Below, piece by piece: positions 49,501-54,126 of a stretch of DNA of 64,000 nt. The translations under genes were made by a program, and so were the position numbers. The notes under the pieces were generated by a model. The model did not search any database. It was given only the letters and a program-made list of their open reading frames with translations, and was not told the origin of the DNA. The stretch is from Lutjanus erythropterus. Lineage: Eukaryota > Chordata > Actinopteri > Lutjaniformes > Lutjanidae. The stretch is from positions 11,707,143-11,771,142 of the forward strand of contig CM034613.1 of NCBI GenBank assembly GCA_020091685.1, given 5' to 3'. The stretch's first letter is position 1. The number at the start of each line of letters is the position of its first letter.

Positions 49501-51756
49501 CCACAGTGTTTGAAATGTGGAACTCACGCAGGCGTGCTGCTGGAGTTTGTGCAGGAGGTGTTTGGCAGGAACAAAGTAGTCCAGGAGGTAGCGAAGACTG
49601 TCATGTTGATAGGTCGACTCCAGGACTGAAAAGACCTGGACAAACATGCAAAAAACAACAAACACTTGAGTGAATGCAGCTGAATACAGTGCATTAGATG
49701 ATTAGATGCACAAAATAAAACACCAAAGACTTTGCATGTCATTGCTGTCTGGGAAGAACCTTTCATTTTCAGAATATCAGCTTCTCATGAAACAAGAGCC
49801 AGCTTTCTTTCAGCTAGATCTCTGTACATTTCTGAGTGTATCCAATGGATTTTGACAAGGTTTAATTTGCTCAAGAGTGGAAGAATTTCCTCAACCCAGA
49901 CAGCATGTAATCAGAAATTTAAACAAGAAAATCACCAAGGCTGCTTCATTCTAGCCATATTATTTTACCAAGCAGCTTTTTCCATGGCAACAAAGAAATT
50001 TGATTGGAAGCTGCACAGCCACTTGGAACTAAAGCGTGATCAAATTCCCATGAATGATAACAGAGAATGGCCCAAAAGCCTTTACTAAAAGGCTCCTTAG
50101 TCCACTGGCTTTTAGGAAAAAAGCTAAAAGCATTACTGTGACTTTGGCAGTTGGAGCCTACAAAAAGTTCCCACAATGCACTTGAAAGAGACTGAGCAGC
50201 TCCAGCTGACTGCTCTTCCATAAATTAGATGTTATGACTCAAAAGCAGAAACAGTGTGCAGTTTTTGGTAGAACAAGTCATGTCAGGCTCCTGTGTGGAG
50301 GAAGAGGGTTTGGCTATAATTGACCAGCTGGCTAGATTTTGTTTGTGTTGGCTTCAAGCAGCAGTTCATATCTGGGGAAAGCCGTGTTATCTACACTCAA
50401 CATCGCCTTCCCCACAGACTGCTACATCACCTTATCATTTAATTGAATCCGCATTATTTATATTCCCCTGTTTATTGCTGTAAAGACTGCAATAAAGATG
50501 TGTGTGTGCGTGTGTGTGTGTGTGTGTGTCTGTACACAGACATTGGAAGTAGTGGTGTGGGGGTGTGACAGCCTACTTGATAATGGAACAGCCCATCTGA
50601 TTGGGGGTTACATAGTGCCAAAATTGTCACTAGGCTACCTATACTGTGAGGAAGGCGTACTGTCACCTCCCCCCACCATTTCAACTGGATCCGTCCATCC
50701 ATGTCAGGCAGAAAGTGTGGAGCTTGAAAAATTGTTAATGATATGGATAAAGGACTGAAAAAGCAAAAAGGTGGAGCAGAAAAGGTCACAGAAACAGTTT
50801 CACAAAATCCCTCGCTGTTACAATGGACATAGTTATGTGTATGAACATTATGTCTGTTTGATCGAGACAAAAGCAGCTGTAGACGGACAGTAACTTCATA
50901 TAAACTGGACAATACAATCCGTTTTTGGCAGATGACAACTTTGAAGTAGATGAACTAGAAGTGGACGTTTGTGCCAAATTTGAGATAGAGATTGTTCTTG
51001 AGATATCGAATTTAAAAAATGAAAATACTTTGACCTTCCACCTTTGATCACCAAGATCAAGTCAGTTCATTCTTGAATCCAAATGGACGTTTGTACCAAA
51101 ACTGAAGAAATTCTGTCCTGAGTTTTCCCAGGATATCACTTTCACAAGACTGGGATGGACATGAGGTCACACTGAACTTTGGCCATCAAAATCTAATCAG
51201 TACATCCTTGAGTCCAAGTGGATAGCTGTCCCAAATTTTAAGAAATTTTGCCGATGTTTTCCATGGATATCATATTTGTGTGCATGGGACAGACAAGCTA
51301 ATGCTGATGTTTGATCCCCCAAATCTTATCAGTTCATCCTTTAGTCCAAGTGGACGTTCTGTCACGGCATTCTCGAGACATCGCTTTGACAGGAGTGGGA
51401 CAGACACAAAGTCACACTGACCTTGACCTTTAACCTTTGATCACTGAAATCAAATCAGTTCATTCTTGAATCCAGGTGGACGTTTGTACCAAATTTGCAG
51501 AAATTCTTTCCTGTGTACCTGCACTGTAAATCCTGTGTTGTTGAGATACAGGTGAATTTATTGAGAGGGTGGGAGGGGAGGGTTGAATTTGGCCCATATT
51601 CACAGCACCTCTTCCCATAAAACAGTACCAACATGTGTGTGTGTGTGTGTGTTTTGGGGGTTCTACCTGGGAGAGGAGGGGCGGCGCTGTGCTCTCAAAA
51701 GGAGGATAAAGCGATGAGAGCGCCCCCTGCACACAATCCTCCATTGCCTCCGAACC
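14459..51756 (-). CDS. arhgef40: arhgef40 (Solo) Rho guanine nucleotide exchange factor, whole gene model, 24 coding exons
   Basis: This is a fish orthologue of ARHGEF40/Solo, a RhoA/RhoC-directed GEF. In mammals it binds keratin-8/18 filaments and supports force-dependent stress-fibre formation (family knowledge). The identification rests on several blocks seen here that match the mammalian protein: N-terminal MEDCVQ and [40 protein letters not shown], the CRAL-TRIO-like [41 protein letters not shown] with HVLLGR, then DH and PH. Twenty-four exons join in frame at every phase, giving 5,232 nt and 1,743 residues (human about 1,519). The extra length lies mostly in the exon 4-6 linker. Approximate residues: N-terminal block 1-190, linker 190-680, CRAL-TRIO-like 680-830, spectrin-like 860-1110, Gly/Ser linker 1110-1360, DH 1361-1523, PH 1524-1645, tail 1646-1743. 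The spans given for each exon are my splice calls. PLEKHG4 is the nearest paralogue, but the N-terminal and VLIRG blocks favour ARHGEF40. Confidence 0.93.
15188..15215 (+). repeat. Isolated TTAA-type terminus
   Basis: TTAAAGGGAAACTCCACC resembles the end of the TTAA elements at 7.7 and 10.1 kb. No matching inverted end is close by, so this is probably a solo or truncated end within intron 23. Confidence 0.4.
15780..16265 (+). mobile_element. Non-LTR retrotransposon 3' end fragment with TTGACTTGACTTG tail, intron 23
   Basis: The stretch carries word strings seen widely in fish genomes: CCCTCTTCTGTGGCTCTCCC, TGAGGTTTCTTCCATTTT, CCCCGTTAAAAGGGTTTTTG, ACTGTAAAGCCCCTCGAGGC and a terminal AAAATTTGACTTGACTTG. 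The simple pentamer tail with a preceding AATAAAAT-like word is typical of a LINE-type 3' end inserted in plus orientation. The exact family is not assigned. Confidence 0.65.
18648..18758 (-). CDS. arhgef40: arhgef40 exon 23, post-PH segment, residues 1644-1681
   Basis: The exon is 111 nt, acceptor TGCTCCTCTCAG, donor ACAGAG|GTAAGC, phase 1 at both ends. It encodes [20 protein letters not shown] and [12 protein letters not shown]. It aligns with the mammalian '[20 protein letters not shown]' segment directly after the PH helix, with M-G-V-x-S/N-K in common. The acceptor has two tandem AGs; the first is required by phase. Confidence 0.88.
19440..19790 (+). mobile_element. Non-LTR retrotransposon 3' tail, intron 22
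   Basis: A T-rich stretch ends in AAAGCACTTTGTAA, AAAGGTGCTATATAAATAAA and a TTATTATTA tail. This ending is common to fish LINE 3' regions. The open frame here is a hydrophobic translation of T-rich DNA. Confidence 0.6.
20618..20798 (-). CDS. arhgef40: arhgef40 exon 22, PH domain second half, residues 1584-1644
   Basis: The exon is 181 nt, acceptor CTCCCCCTGCAG, donor ACACAG|GTACAT, ending in phase 1. It encodes [40 protein letters not shown] and [12 protein letters not shown]. It includes the PH C-terminal helix with the invariant tryptophan (VAW) and the 'I-A-H-L-L-W' extension shared with ARHGEF40 and PLEKHG4. Confidence 0.95.
21081..21260 (-). CDS. arhgef40: arhgef40 exon 21, PH domain first half, residues 1524-1583
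   Basis: The exon is 180 nt, phase 0 at both ends, acceptor GTGATTTCAG, donor ATCAAG|GTGCAG. It encodes [20 protein letters not shown], then [17 protein letters not shown] and [11 protein letters not shown]. This is the standard PH beta1-beta4 pattern after a DH domain (L-x-R-Q-x-x-L-x-V ... R-x-V-F-L-Y/F ... I/L-F-x-K). The GT repeat just left of the exon is intronic. Confidence 0.95.
21840..22025. mobile_element. Diverged MITE related to the element at 34.67 kb
   Basis: It ends TTGTTGGTGCAGCCTAG and has an inner GGTTTAAATT and TTAAACGGGTTTA vocabulary shared with the element at 34,673-34,855. The left end (GCTTTGGTGCAAAAG) is degenerate. Confidence 0.45.
22561..22750. repeat. Two CA/GT microsatellites in opposite orientation
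   Basis: A CA run of about 15 units lies at 22,561-22,592 and a TG run at about 22,703-22,750. They are about 110 bp apart and could form a hairpin. Both lie in the intron between exons 20 and 21. Confidence 0.85.
23408..23816. mobile_element. TA-flanked foldback/MITE element, copy 2
   Basis: It contains the same GGTTCT/AGAACC modules as copy 1 in inverted orientation. The right end reads TATGGTTCTAGTTAGCACC, then CTTTATTACACCATA. The left end is eroded. Confidence 0.65.
24360..24509 (-). CDS. arhgef40: arhgef40 exon 20, end of DH domain, residues 1474-1523
   Basis: The exon is 150 nt, phase 0 at both ends, acceptor CACTGTCTCCAG, donor GTCCG|GTGAGA. It encodes [20 protein letters not shown], then [20 protein letters not shown] and LIVGCP. 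'PTQRLEQY' is the counterpart of the canonical DH conserved region 3 (K-P-x-Q-R-x-x-x-Y), with the lysine missing, as in mammalian Solo where this motif is also degenerate. Joined to exon 19, the DH domain looks roughly 18 residues short of mammalian Solo, so a small in-frame exon may have been missed. Confidence 0.92.
25000..25780. repeat. Degenerate repeat block with TGTCATAACAAAGACA units, intron 19
   Basis: Words like TTGTCATAACAAAGACA, GACAGGTTATGTTGTCTTGG and TAATGTCAGTTTGTC recur about ten times at 50-110 bp spacing on the plus strand. GTCTTTGTTA-type inverted words also occur, so it may fold. It fills part of the 2.7-kb intron inside the DH domain. Confidence 0.7.
26330..26560. other. 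Segment open on both strands, GAT/ATC-rich, intron 19
   Basis: On the minus strand a stretch of about 65 codons is open ([20 protein letters not shown] and further acidic residues) and ends in TAA. On the plus strand it is open and hydrophobic. Phase 0 entry at either AG-like site gives an immediate stop (GTG TGA; CTT TGA), so it is not an arhgef40 exon. It could be a small unrecognised coding remnant or a trinucleotide-rich repeat. Confidence 0.35.
26640..26900. promoter_or_regulatory. Candidate intronic regulatory block rich in homeodomain cores
   Basis: Within about 200 bp there are TTAATTG, CAAATTAC, CTAATCC (an Otx/bicoid-type core), TTTAATTGG, TGTAATTAGC, TTTAATTGC, TTTAATTGG and AAATTACTC. 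This density exceeds the surroundings. It is a prediction from motif clustering only, in the intron between exons 19 and 20. Confidence 0.35.
27170..27259 (-). CDS. arhgef40: arhgef40 exon 19, DH domain, residues 1444-1473
   Basis: The exon is 90 nt, phase 0 at both ends, acceptor TCTCACACTCAG, donor TTTAAG|GTGAGA. It encodes [20 protein letters not shown] and [10 protein letters not shown]. The pattern F-x-x-Y-x-x-Y-x-x-x-K/R followed by 'FFK' is typical of the middle of DH domains in the PLEKHG4/ARHGEF40 group. Confidence 0.93.
27480..27720 (+). repeat. Possible retrotransposon tail, intron 18
   Basis: The stretch ends in GAAATGTCCCCACGGGGATA-AATTAAG, which resembles the CCCC..GGGGA-ATAAA 3' end of fish LINE elements. 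It also contains a T-rich region typical of such 3' ends. Confidence 0.4.
28299..28548 (-). CDS. arhgef40: arhgef40 exon 18, first half of DH domain, residues 1360-1443
   Basis: The exon is 250 nt, acceptor CCCCGTGCAG, donor AAATAT|GTAAGT, ending in phase 0. It encodes [60 protein letters not shown] and [17 protein letters not shown] is DH conserved region 1 (E-R-x-Y-V), which contacts Rho switch I in this family. The segment [13 protein letters not shown] corresponds to conserved region 2. Confidence 0.95.
28971..29440 (+). mobile_element. Tc1/mariner-type transposon remnant, inverted ends intact
   Basis: The ends are TA-CAACCTCAATTCCAGAAAAA and GGACTCAGGGTTG-TA, inverted relative to each other and flanked by TA. 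Next to them AAAGTTGGGACG mirrors CATCCCAACTTTTTC. The interior on the plus strand retains pieces of a transposase helix-turn-helix region (for example [20 protein letters not shown]), with later frame breaks. It is internally deleted and non-functional, and lies in intron 17. Confidence 0.8.
29482..29858 (-). CDS. arhgef40: arhgef40 exon 17, conserved pre-DH block, residues 1235-1360
   Basis: The exon is 377 nt, acceptor CATGTTACAG, donor CAGAG|GTGTGT, ending in phase 2. It encodes a Pro/Arg-rich stretch ([20 protein letters not shown]), a seven-glycine run, then [20 protein letters not shown] and RQHVLLGR. This last block is nearly identical to the mammalian segment just ahead of the DH domain and is the most diagnostic evidence for ARHGEF40 over PLEKHG4. 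A Tc1/mariner remnant ends 41 bp from the donor. Confidence 0.95.
31451..31975 (-). CDS. arhgef40: arhgef40 exon 16, end of spectrin-like region and low-complexity linker, residues 1060-1234
   Basis: The exon is 525 nt, phase 0 at both ends, acceptor TCCTGCGCAG, donor AAGAGC|GTGAGT. It opens ATQWCDAV, then a Ser run, then [20 protein letters not shown], matching the mammalian TFQEMRALALDLGSPAAL. The second half is linker: [18 protein letters not shown], Gly-rich runs and [21 protein letters not shown] coding strand rich in GGNGCN triplets explains the poly-Gly/Ala. Its repeat content may vary between individuals. Confidence 0.93.
32091..32525. mobile_element. TA-flanked foldback/MITE element, copy 3, intron 15
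   Basis: It begins TA-CACTCTAAAGTAAATACG, then ACTAGAACCATAAAGGGTTC, with the same module set as copies 1 and 2. The right end is unclear near 32,525. Confidence 0.65.
32772..32963 (-). CDS. arhgef40: arhgef40 exon 15, spectrin-like region, residues 996-1059
   Basis: The exon is 192 nt, phase 0 at both ends, acceptor GCATCCTTTAG, donor ACCGAG|GTAACG. It encodes [20 protein letters not shown], a segment with [20 protein letters not shown], and [11 protein letters not shown]. It is a helical bundle rich in Leu and Trp. Confidence 0.93.
34163..34282 (-). CDS. arhgef40: arhgef40 exon 14, spectrin-like region, residues 956-995
   Basis: The exon is 120 nt, phase 0 at both ends, acceptor TCGTCCCCCAG, donor GCTAAT|GTGAGT. 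It encodes [20 protein letters not shown] and [16 protein letters not shown]. The heptad-like charged helices are typical of spectrin-like bundles in Solo and PLEKHG4. Confidence 0.92.
34673..34855. mobile_element. Short MITE with perfect 17-bp inverted ends, intron 13
   Basis: The left end CTGGGTTGCACCAACAA (34,673-34,689) is the exact reverse complement of the right end (34,839-34,855). The 183-bp element is AT-rich and non-coding. A diverged relative lies near 21.84-22.03 kb. Confidence 0.75.
35087..35225 (-). CDS. arhgef40: arhgef40 exon 13, spectrin-like region, residues 909-955
   Basis: The exon is 139 nt, acceptor TTTTGTCCCTTCAG, donor GAAAAG|GTGTGT, ending in phase 0. It encodes [20 protein letters not shown] and [20 protein letters not shown]. 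'[13 protein letters not shown]' matches mammalian VDEAIHQLVRLSN. The leucine spacing indicates a long helix. Confidence 0.94.
35400..35640 (+). repeat. Degenerate tandem repeat with TAGCTAGCTAGCAAACAA units
   Basis: Five or six copies of 'TTTTAGCTAGCTAGCAAACA' plus AT-rich spacer, about 40-60 bp apart. Related short copies occur near 21,690 and 42,740. Confidence 0.65.
35650..35720 (+). mobile_element. Non-LTR retrotransposon tail with CGTAT microsatellite
   Basis: TTTCCCTATGGGGACAATAA, AGTAT and then repeated TCGTA units. A C/G-rich palindromic word plus AATAAAG and a pentamer tail is the usual 3' end of fish LINE/SINE copies. It sits next to the TAGCTAGC block in intron 12. Confidence 0.6.
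36887..37038 (-). CDS. arhgef40: arhgef40 exon 12, residues 859-909, contains an internal strong donor motif
   Basis: The exon is 152 nt, acceptor GTTCTTCTTCAG, donor TGCAG|GTACCA, ending in phase 2. It encodes [20 protein letters not shown], then [16 protein letters not shown] and a short Ser/Ala tail. [16 protein letters not shown] is one of the best matches to mammalian Solo (VLADPRLTALQRDGGA). The exon reads straight through CTCATG|GTGAGT at about 36,999-37,000, an unused donor that scores better by eye than the real one. Confidence 0.9.
37207..37305 (-). CDS. arhgef40: arhgef40 exon 11, residues 826-858
   Basis: The exon is 99 nt, phase 0 at both ends, acceptor CTCCCTTTAG, donor ATCAAG|GTACAG. 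It encodes [20 protein letters not shown] and [13 protein letters not shown]. This is an amphipathic helix starting the spectrin-like region, with helix-breaking MPDN at the end, collinear with the mammalian LGSVRQAIEEL segment. Confidence 0.91.
38047..38163 (-). CDS. arhgef40: arhgef40 exon 10, residues 787-825
   Basis: The exon is 117 nt, phase 0 at both ends, acceptor CATCTGTACAG, donor ACTA|GTGAGA. It encodes [20 protein letters not shown] and then [13 protein letters not shown]. It aligns with the end of the CRAL-TRIO-like region, where mammals have a W-x-E/V motif after a 'PEELQWELGG'-type segment. Confidence 0.91.
39037..39500 (+). repeat. 21-bp minisatellite, about 22 imperfect units, intron 9
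   Basis: The unit is like TTTTGTGTCTCTTTGTAGTAC, repeated with small changes from 39,037 to 39,500. Because 21 is a multiple of three, a 128-codon hydrophobic frame stays open on the plus strand ([14 protein letters not shown]). This is a by-product and not a gene. Confidence 0.85.
39613..39699 (-). CDS. arhgef40: arhgef40 exon 9, CRAL-TRIO-like region, residues 758-786
   Basis: The exon is 87 nt, phase 0 at both ends, acceptor GTGTTTCAG, donor GCTGAG|GTGAGT. It encodes [20 protein letters not shown] followed by PSHTLEGAE. It is a hydrophobic strand of the CRAL-TRIO-like fold followed by the conserved 'GAE'. Intron 9, to its left, contains a 21-bp minisatellite. Confidence 0.9.
39828..39921 (-). 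CDS. arhgef40: arhgef40 exon 8, CRAL-TRIO-like region, residues 726-757
   Basis: The exon is 94 nt, acceptor CTCATCAG, donor CCAG|GTGAGA, ending in phase 0. It encodes [20 protein letters not shown] and [10 protein letters not shown]. The '[13 protein letters not shown]' strand aligns with the GLSVLLDLRQAPP strand of mammalian Solo. Confidence 0.93.
41336..41450 (-). CDS. arhgef40: arhgef40 exon 7, CRAL-TRIO-like region, residues 688-726
   Basis: The exon is 115 nt, acceptor ATGCTTACAG, donor ACTCG|GTAAGG, ending in phase 2. It encodes [20 protein letters not shown] and [21 protein letters not shown] matches the 'G-V-D-x-x-G-R-A-L' strand typical of the divergent CRAL-TRIO fold in Solo and PLEKHG4. 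No open frame starting with ATG covers it, because the exon is short and spliced on both sides. Confidence 0.92.
42486..42674 (-). CDS. arhgef40: arhgef40 exon 6, residues 625-688, ends at a GC donor
   Basis: The exon is 189 nt, acceptor TCTCTCAACAG. It encodes a polar linker and then [12 protein letters not shown], which aligns with the start of the CRAL-TRIO-like region of Solo. The donor reads ACAG|GCAAGT, a textbook GC-type donor. Ending here in phase 1 joins in frame to exon 7 and gives [13 protein letters not shown]. The nearby GT (GGCAA|GTTTCT) breaks the frame. Confidence 0.9.
42955..42995. repeat. TTA trinucleotide repeat
   Basis: A short TTATTATTA run in intron 5, inside AT-rich sequence. 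No function is implied. Confidence 0.7.
43589..43827 (-). CDS. arhgef40: arhgef40 exon 5, basic patch and linker, residues 545-625
   Basis: The exon is 239 nt, acceptor TTGTCCTTAG; donor ACGCAG|GTCTGA (weak at +3 to +6), ending in phase 1. It opens with [18 protein letters not shown], a strongly basic run comparable to the RRKKR-type patch at the same place in mammalian Solo. It then turns acidic and polar ([17 protein letters not shown]). Joining to exon 6 restores GAG (Glu) across the junction. Reading past the donor runs on 11 residues to a stop. Confidence 0.87.
44075..45236 (-). CDS. arhgef40: arhgef40 exon 4, large linker exon, residues 158-545
   Basis: This 1,162-nt exon is the largest of the gene; acceptor TTTATACAG, donor CCAAG|GTACAG, ending in phase 2. 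It begins with a conserved stretch ([25 protein letters not shown]). A low-complexity acidic/Ser/Gly linker follows, including the cluster [11 protein letters not shown]. The short block DYVELLEP near residue 273 matches EYVELLE in mammals. The rest is Ser/Asp/Gly-rich, poorly conserved and probably disordered. Its GC content is clearly above the flanking introns. Much of the extra length relative to the human protein lies here. Confidence 0.92.
45895..46180 (-). CDS. arhgef40: arhgef40 exon 3, residues 63-157
   Basis: The exon is 286 nt, acceptor CCTCACAG and donor GAAG|GTAAAG, ending in phase 1. It contains [50 protein letters not shown] and [10 protein letters not shown], all collinear with the conserved Solo N-terminal domain. 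A second AG six bases into the exon would remove two residues (S-Q). The upstream choice is preferred because SQY aligns with the mammalian AQY. A foldback transposon begins about 35 bp upstream of the acceptor. Confidence 0.94.
46215..46863. mobile_element. TTAA-type palindromic element, copy B, with a hAT MITE inside
   Basis: The right end GAACTGTCCCTTTAA (46,849-46,863) is the inverted TTAAAGGGACAGTTC terminus. The right arm (46,600-46,700: ACATGTTCTGCAAGGTTAAA, GATATTTGACTTATGTAACA) mirrors the left arm (ACTATAAAAACCAAATATTG, CTCTCCAAACC). The left arm is interrupted at 46,285-46,462 by another element. It lies in intron 2 immediately upstream of exon 3. Confidence 0.65.
46285..46462. mobile_element. 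Short hAT-type MITE, perfect 16-bp inverted ends
   Basis: It starts CAGGGGTCAGCAACCT and ends in the exact inverse AGGTTGCTGACCCCTG. These are typical hAT-type termini (CAGGGG...). The inside has GAGCCATTTTTGGCCA and GAGCCACA words mirrored. A clear 8-bp target duplication is not seen (CCACAGGC left, CCATTGAT right). It has no coding capacity. Confidence 0.85.
48880..49340. repeat. Degenerate GACTTGA-type simple repeat block, intron 2
   Basis: The words GACTTGA, GACTTGAGAC, AAGACTTG and ACTTGACTTG recur many times over about 460 bp. It is a decayed fish satellite-like block with no coding frame. Confidence 0.7.
49528..49635 (-). CDS. arhgef40: arhgef40 exon 2, residues 27-62
   Basis: The exon is 108 nt, phase 0 at both ends, acceptor TTTGTCCAG and donor TGC|GTGAGT. 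It encodes [20 protein letters not shown] followed by [16 protein letters not shown], closely matching the second block of the Solo N-terminus. It is predicted to be mainly helical and has no known catalytic role. Confidence 0.94.
50498..50530. repeat. TG microsatellite, intron 1
   Basis: A run of about 15 TG units with one CG interruption. It produces spurious Cys/Val frames. Confidence 0.85.
50960..51500 (+). repeat. Dispersed tandem repeat, four diverged units, intron 1
   Basis: Units of about 120-150 bp repeat AATC-AGTTCATCCTTGAGTCC, AAGTGGACGTTTGT-CCAAA, GAAGAAATTCT and GGGATGGACATGAGGTCACA. The final copy ends about 30 bp before the interior of the next open sequence. One more unit lies at 3,230-3,420. 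Confidence 0.75.
51632..51656. repeat. TG/CA microsatellite beside exon 1
   Basis: A run of about ten TG units lies about 12 bp past the exon 1 donor (51,667). It lies at the very start of intron 1. Confidence 0.85.
51667..51756 (-). CDS. arhgef40: arhgef40 exon 1: 12 nt of 5' UTR plus residues 1-26
   Basis: The ATG at 51,744 has a good context (GGCAATGG). It opens [17 protein letters not shown] and ends in LLSQ, which matches the N-terminus of mammalian Solo. The exon is preceded on its own strand by a pyrimidine run ending CTCCCTCAG, so a noncoding exon must lie further right. The donor is CCCAG|GTAGAA, phase 0. Reading past the donor gives a short run of residues from a CA/GT microsatellite and is not coding. 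Confidence 0.93.
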
Positions 51757-52929
51757 CTGAGGGAGACAAAGATAGTAAGAAAGGGTTAATCCTTTAACCG
51801 GACACTAAATCAACTCTAATGTCTGTGTTTGTGTTTAACAGCCGGGTTGTGTCGCTTTTTGCTGACACAAACACTCTAATACATACTCCGGACTTCCTGT
51901 TGTATGGTCTGGGGAGTGTCAAACATTTCCACCGAGGGCCAGTAAATGTAAGAACCCCAAGAACAAAAGAGTCAAACCGCTGCAGCATGTTAACTCCCTA
52001 ATGCACATTCACACACACGCACACACACACATCATAACAGTGGGCCGGCCTGTGAGGTGGAGGGTGACAGAGCAGTGCACGCAACACATCCAGTGTTTAT
52101 TTTTCTACACTGACCGTTGGCATGACAACCTGCAACTTTTTTCTCTCTCTTTTCCAACTTCTCTCTTTCTCACACTTCCACTCAAACCTCCCCATCTGCT
52201 TCTCTCCCTCTTTTGCTCCGTTTTTTTTCTCATCTCCTCTTTTTTTTCAACCCAACTTTCTTTGTTTCACCTCCATCCGACTCTCGCCGAATGTCATCTG
52301 ACAACGATTACATTGGGATTCTCTTCAACAGACGGCATATTGTGCTGAATAACTACAGCAACCGAGGGGACAGACGGATGGATAGGGAGCCATGGGAGAA
52401 AAACCAGAATGGGAGAACAGAGTGTACGGAAAAAGAAAAGAGCGGCTAGCAAGAGAGGGGCCAGGAGGGAATGAGCTGGTGGTGGTGGTGCGTGGGTTTA
52501 TGGAAGAAGACCTAGGTTCAACAGTATTTGAAAATTATTTTTTGGGTTTGTTTTCTGTGTACAGAGGGGGTTTGGGGTTAGCCACAGAGGAGGATAGAAT
52601 GAGTATCAAAAACAAGAAAGTATTCGAGATGAACTGTAGTTTTTCTATGACCAACAACAAGTTATGCAACTTATGCCCTGACAAAATGAATTCAACACAT
52701 CAGGTATTCAAACTAAAGTTGAAACAACTGTCAAGACTTATTTGCAATTGTTTTTTTCACTAAAGTCTGGAGAACAGAGGGAGAAAAATGGAAATTTACA
52801 GAGGAGACAAACAGTTGTAGGGTGGAACAGAAAATAAAAGGCACTAGCCACTGAGGGACTGAAAACAAGAAGGAGAAAGTCTGAGACTTATGTAAGCCCA
52901 TCTCAGCCAATATGATGAAAAAAAAAGAT
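51757..52929. other. Upstream sequence, no exon identified
   Basis: The 5' UTR exon must lie somewhere to the right. No donor can be tied to it here. A CA run lies near 52,012-52,031 and a pyrimidine-rich stretch at 52,140-52,280. Open frames on the plus strand here have no recognised similarity. Confidence 0.5.
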
Positions 52930-53245
52930 TCTGGAAGTCATTATACTGAGAAACTTATTATTTTGAGATACTAAGTCCTTATTTTGAGATATTTACCAAG
53001 TCATTATTTTGATATATAAAGTCATTATTTTGAGATAAATTGTGGCCCACACCAAGAACTAACTAACTATAACTGTATAAAACATAGTTCTAAAATAATT
53101 CTAATGCAAGTGGATGGTGGTGTCCACACCACAGCTATAAGACACTGTCTTTACACCATCATCCACTTGAGTTAGACTGATTTTTTAACTATATTTTCTT
53201 ATAGTTATAGTTATAGTATAGTATCTTTTTGATGTAAGTCATTAT
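52930..53245. repeat. TTATTTTGAGATA repeats and an adjacent small hairpin element
   Basis: Several copies of 'AGTCATTATTTTGAGATA' at 52,945-53,045 are followed by a 180-bp segment in which GTGGATGGTGGTGT (53,112 onward) is inverted as ACACCATCATCCAC (53,152 onward). It ends in repeated TATAGTTATAG. The second part looks like a small MITE. Confidence 0.6.
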
Positions 53246-54126
53246 TTTGATAAACTTTCTCATTCTAATGACTTACAGGTTCCTTTTTGATCACACTGGC
53301 AGAAATGGTCTTTTGTACTTAGAACAAAGTACAAGGAGATGTCCCATCAGATCAACAGTATGAGCCTGGTTTGGAGACGCTGCTCTGCTGAGGTTACTCA
53401 GGGTCACTGACGGGAGATGTTAGCTTCTGTTTCCTATCCATTCTCTTGGCTGCAGAGCAGATTTTTCAACTGTGACTTCAGCCTTCACGGCACCAACAAC
53501 AGTGGCATGGCCGGGCTCAAATTCAGGCAGCTTTATTTTTCCATAGTAACAGACAATTTGGGATGGAAGCTATACGGCAACTTGGAAAAAACACAAATGA
53601 CAAAACTTACATAAAACACAGCTTAGTTTTCCAGACGCAGAGCAGCTCTAAGGTCATGTTAGTCCGTTGGCTTCTTAGTCAACAAAACCACTAAATCACC
53701 AAGAGGGTTTTCGTCTTTTGGAAGCCACGTGCAAAATGTTTTTCTTCATTTTAGAACATGTGAACATTATGCCAGATGGTTGGCACGTCCTACTAGTTTC
53801 CAAGTAATTAACCTTTTTAAGAGTCATTACGTTGAAACAATTAAGGCAGAAAAAAAAACACCATTCCACATTTGAAAAAAGGGAAATTTATATCACTGCT
53901 CTCTTTTTTCACAACTTGCGTAAGAATTTTAAGATCAACAATAGATTAAATGACTATTTACAGCAGACACTTTCTTATTTAGGCATCATGTTTAGACTGA
54001 TAAGGTACCATGTGATGCTATGCTGATGTGTCATTACATAAAACATACCAGATCACTACTTTTACACACTAAAGTCTTACGTAAACTATACGCTTGATAC
54101 TCTTAAATACGGAACAAATCTTGCTT
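53246..54126. other. No gene seen
   Basis: Unique sequence apart from a stretch (53,525-53,720) that resembles 49,955-50,130 in word order (for example TCCATAGTAACAGA, GGAAGCTATACGGCAACTTG), probably an old dispersed repeat. Confidence 0.4.

Noticed and set aside
51460..51666. Extension of exon 1 past LLSQ
   Set aside because: It runs into a CA repeat and does not match Solo, while a good donor and exon 2 continue the conserved sequence.
14459..51756. Identity as PLEKHG4 (puratrophin-1)
   Set aside because: DH-PH and CRAL-TRIO-like regions are shared, but the MEDCVQ N-terminus, [14 protein letters not shown] and the VLIRG/HVLLGR block match ARHGEF40.
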